Source: Amycolatopsis tolypomycina
GTDB taxonomy: Bacteria > Actinomycetota > Actinomycetes > Mycobacteriales > Pseudonocardiaceae
Length of the DNA: 64,000 nt
Reading direction: 5' to 3'
NCBI RefSeq assembly: GCF_900105945.1
Contig: NZ_FNSO01000004.1
Coordinates: forward strand, 4,526,001 to 4,590,000
The position numbers were made by a program, and so were the translations under genes. Below the pieces are notes generated by a model. That model was given only the letters and a program-made list of their open reading frames with translations. It had not been told where the DNA came from and did no database searches. Positions 43,177 through 64,000 of this stretch are shown here, one piece after another. The stretch's first letter is position 1. Each line of letters begins with the position of its first letter.

Positions 43177-44007
43177 TCAGCCGCGGGCGCGCTGGTGGAA
43201 CTTCCGGACCGCCAGGTACGCGGCGCCGGCGGTGATGACGACCCACCAGGCCGTCGCGAGCCAGCCGGTCGAGCCCAGGTCGGTGCCGTTCATCAGGCCG
43301 CGAACGGCGTCGATCAGCACGGTGACCGGCTGGTTTTCGACGACGACCCGCAGCACCGACGGCATCGACGCCGTCGGCACGAGCGCGCTGGTGGCGTAGG
43401 GGACGAACACGAGGATCATGCCCAGGCCGCCGGCGCCCTCGACGGTCTTGGCGATCGACCCCAGCAGCGTGGCGAGCCAGAACACGCCGGAGGCGAACAG
43501 CACCAGCAGCCCGATCGCGCCGAGCCAGCCGAGCACGCTTCCGCCCGGGCGGAAGCCGATGGCCAGGCCGACCGCGACCATCACGACGAACGAGAGCATG
43601 CTGCGCAGCACGCCCGAGGCGACGTGGCCGACCAGGACGGCCGGGCCGGCCATCGGCATCGAGCGGAACCGCTCGACCAGGCCCTGGGTGAGGTCCGCGG
43701 CCACGCCGACGACCGTGGTCGTCGAGTTGAACGCGATGCTGATGGCCAGCAGGCCCGGCACCAGGTAGTCGATGTAGGCCAGGCCGCCGGAGGTGCTGAT
43801 GGCGCCGCCGAACATGAAGCGGAACAGCAGCAGGAGCACGATCGGCAGCGACACCGCCTGGAACAGCATCTCCGTGTTGCGCAGGATGTGCTTGACGTTG
43901 CGCCCGATCAGGACGCGGCAGTCGGACAGCGCCAGCGCGAACGCCGAGCGGCTCGGGGTGTCGGGGAGCTGCGCCCCTTCGACCTCCCTGGACAGGGTCT
44001 GGGTCAT
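43177..44007 (-). CDS. DrrB-type ABC-2 permease
   Basis: The protein has 276 aa. About six membrane helices, a hydrophilic N-terminus (SDCRVLIGRNVKHILRNTE) and the ABC-2 signature region LVERFRSMPMAGPAVLVGHV. It overlaps the ATPase gene by 4 bases. Pairs like this export antibiotics (daunorubicin-resistance type), here most likely the polyketide made by the adjacent cluster. Confidence 0.9.
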   Translation of the reverse strand: MTQTLSREVEGAQLPDTPSRSAFALALSDCRVLIGRNVKHILRNTEMLFQAVSLPIVLLLLFRFMFGGAISTSGGLAYIDYLVPGLLAISIAFNSTTTVVGVAADLTQGLVERFRSMPMAGPAVLVGHVASGVLRSMLSFVVMVAVGLAIGFRPGGSVLGWLGAIGLLVLFASGVFWLATLLGSIAKTVEGAGGLGMILVFVPYATSALVPTASMPSVLRVVVENQPVTVLIDAVRGLMNGTDLGSTGWLATAWWVVITAGAAYLAVRKFHQRARG

Positions 44008-44930
44008 CGCTTCTCTCCCGCGGTTCCGGTGAGGGTGTGGAAAACGTCGTCGAGGGTCGGCTCGGAGAGCTCCAGCCCGGTGGTCTCGAGGCCGGCGTCG
44101 GCGATCTGGTTGAGCACCCGCCGGACCTGGGCGGGCTGGTCGATCGCGACGCTGACGGTGTCGTCGGTGAGCACGCCGCCGGCGACGCCGTGCGCGCGGG
44201 CCGCCTCGGCGGCGGTGGCGAAGGTGAGCTTCAGCCGCTCGGTCCCCACCTTCCGCTTCAGCTCGGCCGCCGTGCCTTCGGCGACCACGCGGCCCTTGTC
44301 GATGACCGCGATCCGGTCGGCGAGCTGGTCGGCCTCCTCGAGGTACTGCGTGGTGAGCAGGATCGTGGTGCCGCCGTCGAGCAGCTCGCGGATCGCGTCC
44401 CACATCGCCGAGCGGCTGCGCGGGTCGAGTCCGGTGGTCGGCTCGTCGAGGAACAGCACCGGCGGCGAGGTGATCAGGCTGATCGCCAGGTCGAGCCGGC
44501 GGCGCATGCCGCCGGAGTAGGTCTTGACCGGGCGGTCGGCGGCTTCGGTCAGGTCGAACTGCGCGAGCAGCTCGGTGGCCCTGCTCTTCGCCGCCGGGGT
44601 GGCCAGGTGGAACAGCCGGGCCATCATCTCCAGGTTCTCGCGGCCGGTCAGCAGCTCGTCGACCGCGGTGTTCTGGCCGGTGAGGCCGATCTGCTCGCGC
44701 ACCTTGCGCTTGGGCCCGGTGAGGTCGTGGCCGTTGATCGTCACGGTGCCGCCGTCGGCCTCCAGGAGGGTGCTGAGGATCCGCACCGTCGTGGTCTTGC
44801 CGGCGCCGTTCGGGCCGAGCAGCGCGAACATCGTGCCGCGCTGCACGCTCAGGTCGACGCTTTCCAGGACGTCCACGTCGCCATAGGACTTGCGCAGCCC
44901 CCGTGCTTCGATTGCGTAGCCGGTGACCAT
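44004..44930 (-). CDS. DrrA-type ABC transporter ATPase
   Basis: The protein has 308 aa. Walker A GPNGAGKTTTV, signature YSGGMRRRLDLA, Walker B LFLDEPTTGLD, and an H-loop region in which TTQYLEEAD replaces the usual His by Gln, as is common in DrrA proteins. The last 80 residues are the DrrA regulatory tail (ELSEPTLDDVFHTLTG). It powers the permease encoded next. Confidence 0.92.
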   Translation of the reverse strand: MVTGYAIEARGLRKSYGDVDVLESVDLSVQRGTMFALLGPNGAGKTTTVRILSTLLEADGGTVTINGHDLTGPKRKVREQIGLTGQNTAVDELLTGRENLEMMARLFHLATPAAKSRATELLAQFDLTEAADRPVKTYSGGMRRRLDLAISLITSPPVLFLDEPTTGLDPRSRSAMWDAIRELLDGGTTILLTTQYLEEADQLADRIAVIDKGRVVAEGTAAELKRKVGTERLKLTFATAAEAARAHGVAGGVLTDDTVSVAIDQPAQVRRVLNQIADAGLETTGLELSEPTLDDVFHTLTGTAGEKR

Positions 44931-45066
44931 GGGTTACCTCTCCTCGTTCGGGTCAAGATCGTTGTGGAGCACGGGAAACTCTCCGTACCAGTTGGCCACA
45001 TCCCGCTCGGCGGCGGCAATAATGGCCGGGGCGGCCCGGAATAGGGGTCGACGAGATCGCTTGCGT

Positions 45067-45199
45067 CCCAATGTGGCGTTGGTTGCGTCCAACGCACCCA
45101 ATGTGGCGTTCGGTGCGTTGAATCAGCGCTGCGGCGCGAAGCGCCTCCGTTGAGGGTGGTGGCGGGGGCATGGATGGAGCACCGAACGCCACATTGGGG
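45067..45199. repeat. Palindromic repeat, family A, expanded copy between PKS and exporter
   Basis: Left half-units CCCAATGTGGCGTTGG (45067) and CCCAATGTGGCGTTCGGTGCGTTGAA, and right half GCACCGAACGCCACATTGGGG (45179-45199), match the family at 291-369. About 60 unrelated bases, including the small hairpin GGCGCGAAGCGCC, sit between the arms. It begins 10 bases after the PKS stop codon and fills much of the 278-base gap before drrA, where no gene is seen. Confidence 0.85.
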
Positions 45200-45208
45200 C
45201 GTTTGGGG

Positions 45209-55516
<10,308 letters not shown>

Positions 55517-55530
55517 CGTGGACATACCTC

Positions 55531-58500
55531 TCAGGCGCCGAGCTCGTTGTCGATGAGGGCGAACAGCTCATCCGTGGTCGCGGTCTCCAGCACTTCGGTG
55601 CTCTTCGTGCCGGACAGGGTCTTGTGCAGCGTGGTGACCATCGCCTGCAGCCGGGCGACGATCCGGGACCGGTCGATCTCGGCCGCGTCCAAAGTGGAGG
55701 CAATGCCTTCGAGCCGGTCGAGTTCGGCTTCCAGGGGGACCGCGGTCTCGCCGCCGCCCAGCCGGCTCCACAGGTGCTCGGCCAGCGCCTGCGGGTTGAC
55801 GTGGTCGAACGCGACGGTCGCGGGCAGTTTCAGGCCGGTGGCCGCGCCGAGCCGGTTGCGGAGGTCGACCGCGGTGACCGAGTCGAAGCCCAGCTCCTTG
55901 AACGCACGCGCGGGTTCGACCGCCGAGCCGCCGTCGTAGCCGGCGACCACGGCGACCTCGCCGCGGACCAGCTCCAGCAGCGTCCGCTTCTGTTCGGCCG
56001 GGGTGAGCGACGCGAGCTTGGCCTGCAGGTCACCGGTGTCGGCCGGGGTTTCCGTCTTGTCCTCGGCGACCTCGGGCAGCCCGCGCAGCAGCGGCCGCGG
56101 GCGGGCGAGCTGGTAGACCGGGGCGAACGCGGCCCAGTCGATGTCGGCGACGACCAGGTGGGTCTCGTCGCGGTCGAGCGCCTGGCCCAGCGCTTCGACG
56201 GCGAGTTCCGGTGCCATCTCGGCCAGGCCCATGCGGCGCAGCAGGTCGCTCGCCTCGGCGTCGACCATGCCCCCGCCGCCCCAGGAACCCCAGGCGATCG
56301 CGGTGGCTTTCCGGCCGGCCGCGCGGCGGCGGCGGGCGAGCGCGTCGAGGTAGGCGTTGCCCGCGGTGTAGGCGGGCTGGCCGGAGGTGCCCCACACCGC
56401 GGCCCCGGAGGACATCAGCACGAACGCGTCCAGCTCGGTGTCGCCGAGCAGCTCGTCGAGCAGGGTGGCACCGGTGACCTTGGCGCGGGTGGCGGCGGCG
56501 AACTCGGCGGGCGTGACGTCGGTCAGCGGCGACTCGGCGGTGAGCACGCCGGCCGCGTGCACGACCGCCGTCGGCGGGTGCTCGGCCAGCAGCGCCGCGA
56601 GCTGCTGCTTGTCGGAGACGTCGCAGGCCACGACCGTGGCGCCCAGCTCTTCGGCCAGCTCCCGTGCGCCTTCGGCGTCGATCCCGCGGCGGCTGGTGAG
56701 CACGATCTTTTCGGCGCCGCGGCCGGCCAGCCAGCGGGCGACGTGCGCGCCGACCGCGCCGGTGCCGCCGGTGACCAGGACCGTCCCGCGCGGCCGCCAC
56801 TCCTCGGCGGTGCCGGTGAGCGGAGCGTGGACCATGCGCCGGGCGAACACGCCCGACGGCCGGATCGCGACCTGGTCCTCACTATCCACACCGGACACCA
56901 CCGCGGCGAGGCGGGCGGCGTCGGCGGGACCGTCGACGTCGACCAGGCCACCCCAGGTGGCGGGCTGGTCGAGCGCGGCGACCGTGCCGAGGCCCCAGAC
57001 CGCGGCGGCGGCCGGGTCGGCGCCGGCGAAGGCGTCGACCGCGACCGCGCCACGGGTGACGACCCACACCGGGGCATCGGTGTCGCGCAGGGCCTGCAGC
57101 AGCGCGATGGTGGCGGCGACCGCAGTGCTGAGCGCGGGGTGCTCCGGGTGTTCGCGGGTGTCGAGGGCCAGCAGGGACAGCACGCCGTCGAACGGCCGCA
57201 ACGCCGTCGCTTCGGTGAGCACCTCGGCCAGTTCGCCGTGCTCGGCGATCACCCGGACGACATCGCCCTGCCCGGCGAGCGCGTCGGCCAGCTCGGCCGC
57301 CTCGGGAACGTCGGCCGGGACGACGACCAGCCAGGTGCCGGCCAGCCCGCCCGTGACGGTCAACGGCGCCCAGGACACGCGGTAGCGCCAGGACTCCACA
57401 GTGGACAGCTCGGTGCGGCGGCCGTGCCAGGCGGCGAGCGCCGGGACGATTTCCCCGAGGGGGGCGGCTTCGACGCCGAGCCGGGTGGCCAGCGCGTCGA
57501 CGTCGCCGCTCGTGACGTCCTGCCAGAAGTCCTGGTCGGCGACCGAGGCCTGGGGCAGCGTCGTGGCGGTTTCCTCTTCGAGCCAGAAGCGCTTGTGCTG
57601 GAACGGGTACGTCGGCAGGTCGGCGATCCGGCCGCCGGGCACCAGCGACGCCCAGTCCGCCGCGCCGCCGCGGACCGCGTGCTCGGCCAGCGAGGTCGCG
57701 AACCGCGTCATGCCGCCTTCGTCGCGGCGGAGGGTGCCGGTGACGGACCCGCTGTGTCCCCCTTCGTCGAGGGTTTCCTGGATGCTCATCGCCAGCACCG
57801 GGTGCGGGCTGACCTCGACGAACCGGGTGTAGCCCGCCTCGGCGAGCTGCGCGACGACCGGCGCGAACCGGACTGTCGTGCGCAAGTTCGTGAACCAGTA
57901 CTCCGCGTCCATGGTGGCGCCGGGCTCCTCGGTGACCGTGGACGTCATCGCGACGGACCCGGCGCCGGGCTCGATCGGGCCGAGGTCGGCGAGCAGGCGG
58001 TCGGCGAGGTGCTCGACGTGCGCGGAGTGGGAGGCGTAGTCCACCGGGACGCGCTTGGCGCGGAAGCCCTCGGCGACGAGCTGGTCACGCAGCTCGTCGA
58101 GGGCCTCGCCGTCGCCGGACAGCACGGCCGAGGTGGCGCCGTTGTCGGCGGCCAGGGAGATCCGGCCGTCCCAGGCGTCGAGGCGGGTCAGCAGCTCGGC
58201 GGCGGGCAGGCCGGCGGCGAGCATCCCGCCACCGCGGCCGCCGAGGACGTCCCCGATCGCCTTGCTGCGCAACGCGACCACGCGGGCACCGTCCTGAAGG
58301 GACAGTGCGCCCGAGACGCTCGCGGCGGCGATCTCGCCCTGGGAGTGGCCGATCACCATGTCCGGCTCGACGCCGTGCGCGCGCCACAGCGCGGCCAGCG
58401 ACACCATCACCGCCCACAGCATCGGCTGGACGACGTCGACCCGGTCGGCGGGCGGGGTGCCCGGCTCGCCGTGCAGGACGTCGATGACCGACCAGCCGGT

Positions 58501-60231
58501 GAACTCGCGCAGCGCGGTGTCGCACTCGGCCATCCGGGCGGCGAACGCCGGCGACTGGGTCAGCAGCTCGGTCGCCATGCCGGTCCACTGGGAACCCTGG
58601 CCGGGGAAGACGAACACGGTCTTGCCGCGGACGTCGGCGGTGCCGGTCACGACGTCGGGGCGCGAGCCGCCCGCGGCCAGCGTCTCCAGGGCCTGCTTCG
58701 GGTCCGCCGACAGCACCACCGCGCGGTGGTCGAGCCGCGCGCGGCCGGTGGCGAGGGTGTGGGCGACGTCGACGAGGTTGCCGTCCACGTGGGACGCGAG
58801 CTGCCCAGCGGCCTCGGCGAGCGCGGCCGGGGTCTTGGCCGACAGCACCAGCGGGTGGACCGCGGGCAGCGGCGGCGCGACGGCGTCGCTCTCGGGTGCC
58901 TGCTCCAGGATGACGTGCGCGTTGGTGCCGCTGACGCCGAACGACGACACCGCGGCCCGGCGCGGCCGGCCCACCTCGGGCCAGTCGCGGGCCTCGGTGA
59001 GCAGCTCGACCGCACCGGCCGTCCAGTCGACGTGCGTCGAAGGCGTGCCGACGTGCAGGGTGCGCGGCGCCTTGCCGTGGCGCAGCGCCTGCACCATCTT
59101 GATCACGCCGGCGACCCCGGCGGCGGCCTGCGGGTGGCCCATGTTGGACTTGATCGAGCCGAGCAGCAGCGGCTCGCCGGTGGTGCGCTGCCCGTAGGTC
59201 TCCATCAGCGACTGCGCTTCGATCGGGTCGCCGAGGGCGGTGCCGGTGCCGTGCGCCTCGACGAGGTCCACATCGGAGCGTGACAGCCCGGCGTCGGCCA
59301 GCGCGGCCTCGATCACGCGGACCTGCGAGGGGCCGTTCGGGGCGGAGAAGCCGTTGCTGGCGCCGTCCTGGTTGATCGCGGAGCCGCGCAGCAGGGCGAG
59401 GACGCGGTGGCCGTTGCGGCGCGCGTCGGACAGCTTCTCCAGCACGAGGACGCCGACGCCCTCGGCCCACGACGTCCCGTCGGCGTCGTCCGAAAAGGAC
59501 TTGCTGCGGCCGTCGGCCGACAGCCCGCGGCGCCCGCTGAAGTCGACGAACATCTCCGGCGTGCCCATCACGGCGACGCCGCTCGCCAGCGCGAGCGAGC
59601 AGTCGCCGTCACGGAGGCCCTGGGCGGCCATGTGCAGCGCGACCAGCGACGACGAGCACGCCGTGTCGACCGAAACCGACGGGCCTTCGAGGCCGAGGGT
59701 ATAGGAAACCTGGCCGGAGACCAGGCTGCCGTCCGGGCTGCCGCCGCTGTAGTCGTGGTACATGACGCCGGCGTAGACGCCGGTCGGGCTGCCCTTGAGC
59801 GAGTGCGGGTCGAGCCCGGCGCGTTCGAAGGCCTCCCAGGAGGCTTCCAGGAGGATCCGCTGCTGCGGGTCGGAGCGGCGGGCGTCGCGCGGGCTGATGC
59901 CGAAGAACTCGGCGTCGAAACCGGGGGCGTCGTAGAGGAAGCCGCCGTGGCGGGTGTAGGTCTTGCCCGGCCGGTCGGGAGTGGGGTCGTAGATGCCCTC
60001 GAGGTCCCACCCGCGGTCCGCGGGGAACTCCCCGATGACGTCCCGGCCCTGGTCGACCAGGTCCCACAGGTCGTCCGGCGTCCGGACACCGCCGGGGTAG
60101 CGGCAGCTCATGCCGATGATGGCGATGGGCTCGGTCTGGCGGGTCTCCAGCTCCTGCACCCGGCGCCGGGCCGCCTGCAGGTCCGCCGTCGCGCGCTTCA
60201 GGTAGTCGCGGAGCTTGTCCTCGTTGCTCAT
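55531..60231 (-). CDS. Type I polyketide synthase, one module (KS-AT-KR-ACP)
   Basis: The protein has 1566 aa; ATG 60231 overlaps the upstream PKS stop by 4 bases. An N-terminal docking helix ([20 protein letters not shown]) is followed by KS (DTACSSS near 197), AT (GHSQGE near 632, YASH near 730), KR (NADPH motif near 1150, YTAGN near 1288) and ACP (LGFDSV near 1450). YASH and RVDVVQP predict methylmalonyl-CoA. There is no DH; only a spacer ([20 protein letters not shown]) lies between AT and KR. The KR lacks the LDD motif and has a Trp eight residues before the catalytic Tyr ([10 protein letters not shown]), which marks an A-type reductase, so a methyl-branched L-hydroxyl is expected. The C-terminus ([15 protein letters not shown]) is a docking segment for the next protein. 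Confidence 0.93.
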   Translation of the reverse strand: MSNEDKLRDYLKRATADLQAARRRVQELETRQTEPIAIIGMSCRYPGGVRTPDDLWDLVDQGRDVIGEFPADRGWDLEGIYDPTPDRPGKTYTRHGGFLYDAPGFDAEFFGISPRDARRSDPQQRILLEASWEAFERAGLDPHSLKGSPTGVYAGVMYHDYSGGSPDGSLVSGQVSYTLGLEGPSVSVDTACSSSLVALHMAAQGLRDGDCSLALASGVAVMGTPEMFVDFSGRRGLSADGRSKSFSDDADGTSWAEGVGVLVLEKLSDARRNGHRVLALLRGSAINQDGASNGFSAPNGPSQVRVIEAALADAGLSRSDVDLVEAHGTGTALGDPIEAQSLMETYGQRTTGEPLLLGSIKSNMGHPQAAAGVAGVIKMVQALRHGKAPRTLHVGTPSTHVDWTAGAVELLTEARDWPEVGRPRRAAVSSFGVSGTNAHVILEQAPESDAVAPPLPAVHPLVLSAKTPAALAEAAGQLASHVDGNLVDVAHTLATGRARLDHRAVVLSADPKQALETLAAGGSRPDVVTGTADVRGKTVFVFPGQGSQWTGMATELLTQSPAFAARMAECDTALREFTGWSVIDVLHGEPGTPPADRVDVVQPMLWAVMVSLAALWRAHGVEPDMVIGHSQGEIAAASVSGALSLQDGARVVALRSKAIGDVLGGRGGGMLAAGLPAAELLTRLDAWDGRISLAADNGATSAVLSGDGEALDELRDQLVAEGFRAKRVPVDYASHSAHVEHLADRLLADLGPIEPGAGSVAMTSTVTEEPGATMDAEYWFTNLRTTVRFAPVVAQLAEAGYTRFVEVSPHPVLAMSIQETLDEGGHSGSVTGTLRRDEGGMTRFATSLAEHAVRGGAADWASLVPGGRIADLPTYPFQHKRFWLEEETATTLPQASVADQDFWQDVTSGDVDALATRLGVEAAPLGEIVPALAAWHGRRTELSTVESWRYRVSWAPLTVTGGLAGTWLVVVPADVPEAAELADALAGQGDVVRVIAEHGELAEVLTEATALRPFDGVLSLLALDTREHPEHPALSTAVAATIALLQALRDTDAPVWVVTRGAVAVDAFAGADPAAAAVWGLGTVAALDQPATWGGLVDVDGPADAARLAAVVSGVDSEDQVAIRPSGVFARRMVHAPLTGTAEEWRPRGTVLVTGGTGAVGAHVARWLAGRGAEKIVLTSRRGIDAEGARELAEELGATVVACDVSDKQQLAALLAEHPPTAVVHAAGVLTAESPLTDVTPAEFAAATRAKVTGATLLDELLGDTELDAFVLMSSGAAVWGTSGQPAYTAGNAYLDALARRRRAAGRKATAIAWGSWGGGGMVDAEASDLLRRMGLAEMAPELAVEALGQALDRDETHLVVADIDWAAFAPVYQLARPRPLLRGLPEVAEDKTETPADTGDLQAKLASLTPAEQKRTLLELVRGEVAVVAGYDGGSAVEPARAFKELGFDSVTAVDLRNRLGAATGLKLPATVAFDHVNPQALAEHLWSRLGGGETAVPLEAELDRLEGIASTLDAAEIDRSRIVARLQAMVTTLHKTLSGTKSTEVLETATTDELFALIDNELGA

Positions 60232-63200
60232 GAGATGCCCAACTCTTCGTCCAGCACGGCAAAAAGCTCGTCGTCGGTGGCTTCGTCCAGGTCCGCGGCC
60301 TCGGTGGTGGCCGTGTTCGCCTCGGTCCACTTGCGCAGCAGGGCGTCCAGACGGGCGGTGACCTTCGCCGTCGAGCCGTTGAGAGAACCCGCTCCGGCCA
60401 GGAGCGTCTCCAGGCGGTCGATCTCGGCCAGCAGCGAGTCCGCCACGCCGCGGGCCGGGCCCAGCAGGGCGTGGAGCCGCTTGGCCAGCGCGGCCGGTGT
60501 GGGGTGGTCGAACACGATGGTCGCCGTCAGCTTCAGGCCCGTCAGGGCGCCCAGCTGGTTGCGCAGCTCCACCGACGTCAGTGAGTCGAAGCCCATCTCC
60601 TGGAACGCACGCTCCGGCTCGACGAACCCGAGCCCCAGCACCGCCTTGACCTGCCCGGACACGACCTCGAGGAGGTACGCCTCGCGCTCGGACTCCGGCA
60701 GGGCGGCCAGGCGGGCGGCGACCGCGCCGTCGGTCTTCGCGGCGGCGCGGCGGGGTGCTGGGCGGACCATGCCGCGCAGGACCGGCGGGAGCGAGTCCGC
60801 GCGGGACCGCAGGGCCGCCAGGTCCAGCTTCACCGGCGCCAGGACGGCGTCGTCGGCGACGAGGCACGCGTCGAACAGCGCGAGGGCGTCGGCGGTTGCC
60901 ATCGGCGGGGTGCCGAGGCGGCGCAGGCGGCGGAAGTCGGCCTCGGTCAGCTCGCCGGCCATGCCGCCGTCGTCGGCCCAGGCGCCCCAGTCGAGGGAGG
61001 TCGCCGGAAGGCCCTGGGCGTGGCGGTGCCGGGCCAGTTCGTCGAGGAAGGCGTTGGCCGCGGCATACCCGGCCTGGCCGGCGGCCAGTACCGTGCTCGC
61101 GGCGGAGGAGAACAGGACGAAGGCGTCGAGGTTCTCGGTCAGCTCGTGCAGGTGCCAGGCGCCGTCGACCTTCGGGGCGAAGACACGGTCGAGTTCGTCG
61201 TCGGTGAGGTTCTCGACACGGCCCGCGGACGGGACACCGGCGGCGTGCACCACGGCGGTCAGCGGGACGCCCTCGACCAGCTCGGCCACCGACGCGCGGT
61301 CGGTGACGTCGCAGCTCGCGATGGTGACCTCGGCGCCGAGGCGCGTCAGCTCGTCGCGCAGGTCCGCGGCCCCGGGGGCGTCGGCACCGCGGCGGCTGGA
61401 GAGCAGCAGGTGCCGGACGCCGTGGTTCGTCACCAGGTGCCTCGCGACGACGGCGCCGAGGCCGCCCGTGCCGCCGGTGATCAGGACCGTGCCACCCGCG
61501 TTCCAGCCCAGCGCGCCGGACGGTGCCGCCGCGACCAGCCTGGGGACGTAGGCCGTCCCCTCGCGGACGGCCACCTCGGGCTCGCCGGTCGCCAGCGCGG
61601 TTTCGACGTCGCCGTCAACGAGCACGAACCGGCCCGGGTTCTCGGCTTCGGCCGCGCGGACCAGACCCCAGACCGTCGCGAGGGCCGGGTCGACGTCTTC
61701 ACCGTGCACCGACACCGCGCCGTGCGTGACGACGGCCAAGCGGTCTTCGGTGTTCCGGATGGCGTCGAGCACCTGGCGCGTGGCCGCGCGGGCCCGTTCG
61801 GGCACCGTACCGTCCACATCGGACACTTCCAGGACGGTGGCTTTCGTTTCCGCCCCGTCGGCAGCGGGTTCCCAGGCGATGCGGAACAGCGAACTCGGGG
61901 CCGGCTTGTCGAGGGAGATCGGCCGTGCGGCCAGGGAGCCGACCGTCAACACCGGAAGGCCGGTGGTGTCGGCGATCCGCAGGGTGATGGTGTCCGGGCC
62001 GGTCGGCGACACGTGGACGCGGACCGCGGCGGTCCCGGCGGCGTGCCAGGTCGTGCCGCTGAACGCGAACGGCAGCATCGGCTTCGCGGCACCGTCCTCG
62101 GGCGCGGGGCCGAGCAGCTGGGCGTGCATGGCGGCGTCGAACAGCGCCGGGTGCAGGCCGTAGTCGCGGGCGTCTTCCGAGAGCTCGACGTCGGCGTAGA
62201 CGTCGTCGCCGTGCCGCCACATCGCCCGCAGGCCCTGGAAGGCCGGGCCGTAGTCGTAGCCCAGGTCTGCCAGCTGCGCGTACGGGTCTTCGAGGGGGAC
62301 CTCGGTGGCTCCGGCGGGCGGCCACGCGGTGAGGTCGAACGCCGGCGCGGCCGCCTCGGCCGTGACGAACCCTTCGGCGTGCCGGGTCCAGGCGTCGTCG
62401 CAGTCGGGCCGGGAGTGGACGGTCAGCCGGCGGCGGCCGTCCTCTTCGGCTTCGAGGGTGACCTGGACTGCCGCGCCCGTCGTCAGGGCGAGCGGGGCGT
62501 GCAGGGTCAGCTCGTCGAGCCCGGCGTAGCCGATCTCGTCGGCCGCGGCGCGGGCCAGCTCGACGAACGCCGTGCCGGGAACGAGGACCGTGCCGAGCAC
62601 GACGTGGTCGGCCAGCCACGGCACGGTGTCCGTCGAGAGGCGGCCGGTGAGGACGATCGTGTCGGTCTCCGGCACGCGGACGACGGCGCTGAGCATCGGG
62701 TGGCCGGCGACCTGCTGGCCGTGGTCGCCGGCGTCGCCGGTCGCGGTCGGGGCGGCCAGCCAGTAGCGGGTGCGGCGGAACGCGTAGGTCGGCACCTCGA
62801 CGCGGCGCGCTCCGGCGTAGAAAGCGTGCCAGTCCACCGGAATCCCGCGGGTGTGCAGGGCGGCGACCGCCGTGACGACGGACTGGGCCTCGTCGCGGTC
62901 CGGGCGCACGGCCGGGACGAACACCCGGGTGTCGTCGTCCAGCGCGGTGCTCCCGGCGGCGGTCAGGACCGCGGCGGGGCCGATTTCGACGAACGTCCGG
63001 ACGCCGTCTTCGGCGAGGGCGCGGACGGCGTCGTCGAACCGGACGGTCGCGCGGACCTGCTCCACCCAGTACTCCGGCGAAGCCAGGTCGGCACCGGCGG
63101 ACACGGTCGAGGCGATCGGGATCTCGGGCTTGGCGTAGCTGAGTTTCGCCGCCACGGCCGCGAACTCGGCCAGCATCGGCTCCATCAGCGGCGAGTGGAA

Positions 63201-64000
63201 GGCGTGCGAGACGCGCAGCTTCTTGGCGCGCTCGAAGTGCGCGGCCACGGCGGCCACGGCGTCTTCGGTGCCCGAGACGACCAGCGACGCCGGCCCGTTG
63301 ATCGCGGCGACGCTCACGCCGTCGGTCAGCAGCGGGGTCACCTCGGCCTCGCCGGCCGGGATGGCGACCATCGCCCCGCCCGCGGGCAGCGCCTGCATGA
63401 GCCGGGCGCGGGCGGCGACGAGCGTGCAGGCGTCGTCGAGCGAGAGGACGCCGGCGACGTGCGCCGCGGCCAGCTCGCCGATCGAGTGGCCGAGCAGGTG
63501 GCCGGGCCGCAGGCCCCACGACTCGAGGAGCCGGTACAGCGCGACCTCGAAGGCGAACAGCGCGGGCTGGGTGGTCCCGGTCTGCGCGAGGGCTTCGGCG
63601 TCGTCCAGGGCAGCCCGGTCGAGGCCGAGGCGGGTGCACGCGGCGTCGAGGGCTTCGGCGAACACCGGGTACTTCGCCAGCGCGCGGCCCATCCCGGCGC
63701 GCTGGGCACCCTGGCCGGTGAAGAGGAAGGCCGTCCGGCCGGTGCCGCGGCGGCCGCGGACGACGTTCGGCGCGGCTTCGCCGTTCGCGAGGGCGGTCAG
63801 CCCGGCGCGCAGCTCGGCGGCGTCGGCGCCCACGACGACGGCCCGGTGGTCGAGCGCCGAGCGGGTGGTGGCCAGCGAGAACCCGATGTCCGCGAGGTCG
63901 CCGGGGTGGTCCACGAGCCGCCGCGCCTGCGCGGCGACGGCGTCCACGGAGTCCGCCGAGACCGGCCAGGCGACCACCGGAACGTCGGTGGCGGGCGCTG
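60228..64000 (-). CDS. Type I polyketide synthase, C-terminal part of a module (AT-DH-KR-ACP), cut by window edge
   Basis: About 1256 residues are visible; the frame is open at base 64000, within the KS-AT linker, so the KS and perhaps more modules lie outside. AT has GHSIGE and HAFH (malonyl-CoA). DH has a canonical [13 protein letters not shown] with [13 protein letters not shown] has the NADPH motif [14 protein letters not shown] and catalytic GYAAANAF, but PSAG replaces LDDG. ACP reads [13 protein letters not shown]-terminal helix region ends in [17 protein letters not shown], the docking partner type for the coiled N-terminus of the 55531 protein. Full DH and KR predict a double bond from this module. 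Confidence 0.92.
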   Translation of the reverse strand, partial: APATDVPVVAWPVSADSVDAVAAQARRLVDHPGDLADIGFSLATTRSALDHRAVVVGADAAELRAGLTALANGEAAPNVVRGRRGTGRTAFLFTGQGAQRAGMGRALAKYPVFAEALDAACTRLGLDRAALDDAEALAQTGTTQPALFAFEVALYRLLESWGLRPGHLLGHSIGELAAAHVAGVLSLDDACTLVAARARLMQALPAGGAMVAIPAGEAEVTPLLTDGVSVAAINGPASLVVSGTEDAVAAVAAHFERAKKLRVSHAFHSPLMEPMLAEFAAVAAKLSYAKPEIPIASTVSAGADLASPEYWVEQVRATVRFDDAVRALAEDGVRTFVEIGPAAVLTAAGSTALDDDTRVFVPAVRPDRDEAQSVVTAVAALHTRGIPVDWHAFYAGARRVEVPTYAFRRTRYWLAAPTATGDAGDHGQQVAGHPMLSAVVRVPETDTIVLTGRLSTDTVPWLADHVVLGTVLVPGTAFVELARAAADEIGYAGLDELTLHAPLALTTGAAVQVTLEAEEDGRRRLTVHSRPDCDDAWTRHAEGFVTAEAAAPAFDLTAWPPAGATEVPLEDPYAQLADLGYDYGPAFQGLRAMWRHGDDVYADVELSEDARDYGLHPALFDAAMHAQLLGPAPEDGAAKPMLPFAFSGTTWHAAGTAAVRVHVSPTGPDTITLRIADTTGLPVLTVGSLAARPISLDKPAPSSLFRIAWEPAADGAETKATVLEVSDVDGTVPERARAATRQVLDAIRNTEDRLAVVTHGAVSVHGEDVDPALATVWGLVRAAEAENPGRFVLVDGDVETALATGEPEVAVREGTAYVPRLVAAAPSGALGWNAGGTVLITGGTGGLGAVVARHLVTNHGVRHLLLSSRRGADAPGAADLRDELTRLGAEVTIASCDVTDRASVAELVEGVPLTAVVHAAGVPSAGRVENLTDDELDRVFAPKVDGAWHLHELTENLDAFVLFSSAASTVLAAGQAGYAAANAFLDELARHRHAQGLPATSLDWGAWADDGGMAGELTEADFRRLRRLGTPPMATADALALFDACLVADDAVLAPVKLDLAALRSRADSLPPVLRGMVRPAPRRAAAKTDGAVAARLAALPESEREAYLLEVVSGQVKAVLGLGFVEPERAFQEMGFDSLTSVELRNQLGALTGLKLTATIVFDHPTPAALAKRLHALLGPARGVADSLLAEIDRLETLLAGAGSLNGSTAKVTARLDALLRKWTEANTATTEAADLDEATDDELFAVLDEELGIS

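Noticed and set aside
45121..45180. Possible small gene in the insert of the expanded palindrome
   Set aside because: The frames are short, without ribosome site or recognisable sequence; it reads as repeat filler with a hairpin.

Overview
The window is very GC-rich DNA with tightly packed genes, frequent GTG/TTG starts and many 4-base ATGA/GTGA gene overlaps. A gamma-butyrolactone regulatory locus, a type I polyketide synthase and a set of secreted CBM2/CBM13 hydrolases all point to a filamentous actinomycete. The recurrent perfect intergenic palindromes suggest Amycolatopsis or a close Pseudonocardiaceae relative; the genus is an inference.

Layout. (1) 1-10414, + strand: a plant-polysaccharide locus with seven complete secreted enzymes (GH29, two SGNH esterases, GH12, GH10, two GH43) and the tail of an eighth, most carrying CBM2, CBM6 or ricin-type lectin modules. 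It has a CelR/CebR-type operator at 3600 and a second palindrome at 4422. (2) 10380-15077, - strand: a Pls/PosA-family membrane non-ribosomal peptide synthetase coupled to a SET-domain protein, with a secreted serine protease divergent from them. (3) 16300-23647: a NarL-type two-component system, a MEDS-ATPase anti-sigma-like protein, a PAP2 phosphatase, a lipoprotein/NRAMP-like/PRC-barrel operon and a STAS protein. (4) 24025-32717, + strand: one catabolic operon (aldehyde and alcohol dehydrogenases, two acyl-CoA ligases, crotonase, 3-hydroxyacyl-CoA dehydrogenase, amidohydrolase) that looks like aromatic side-chain catabolism. (5) 32718-37710: a stress-type region with a DUF2188 gene and a broken paralog, a STAS-ATPase fusion, a small acidic protein, DUF4383, DUF6204 and a BCCT osmolyte transporter. 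(6) 37750-42451: gamma-butyrolactone synthesis and sensing (reductase, AfsA, two TetR receptors, SARP activator) with receptor-box operators. (7) 42467-64000, - strand: a methyltransferase-like gene, a DrrAB-type exporter and three type I PKS genes, the last cut by the window edge.

How it fits together. The butyrolactone locus with its SARP gene probably switches on the polyketide cluster, and the DrrAB pair probably exports the product. PKS docking segments suggest chain flow from the 60228-64000 protein to the 55531 protein to the 45209 protein. The last has no thioesterase, so at least one more PKS must act after it.

Two signals cut across the regions. First, GTTT-N15/16-GGG(T/C)A(C/T/G) motifs resembling SigB/SigF stress promoters precede the lipoprotein/NRAMP operon, the DUF2188 gene, the divergent acidic-protein/DUF4383 pair and the BCCT gene. 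Second, two families of palindromic repeats occur inside coding sequence in frame: a palindrome of about 47 bp in a PKS ketoreductase region, and a 50-bp double hairpin in both the Pls-like gene and the BCCT gene.
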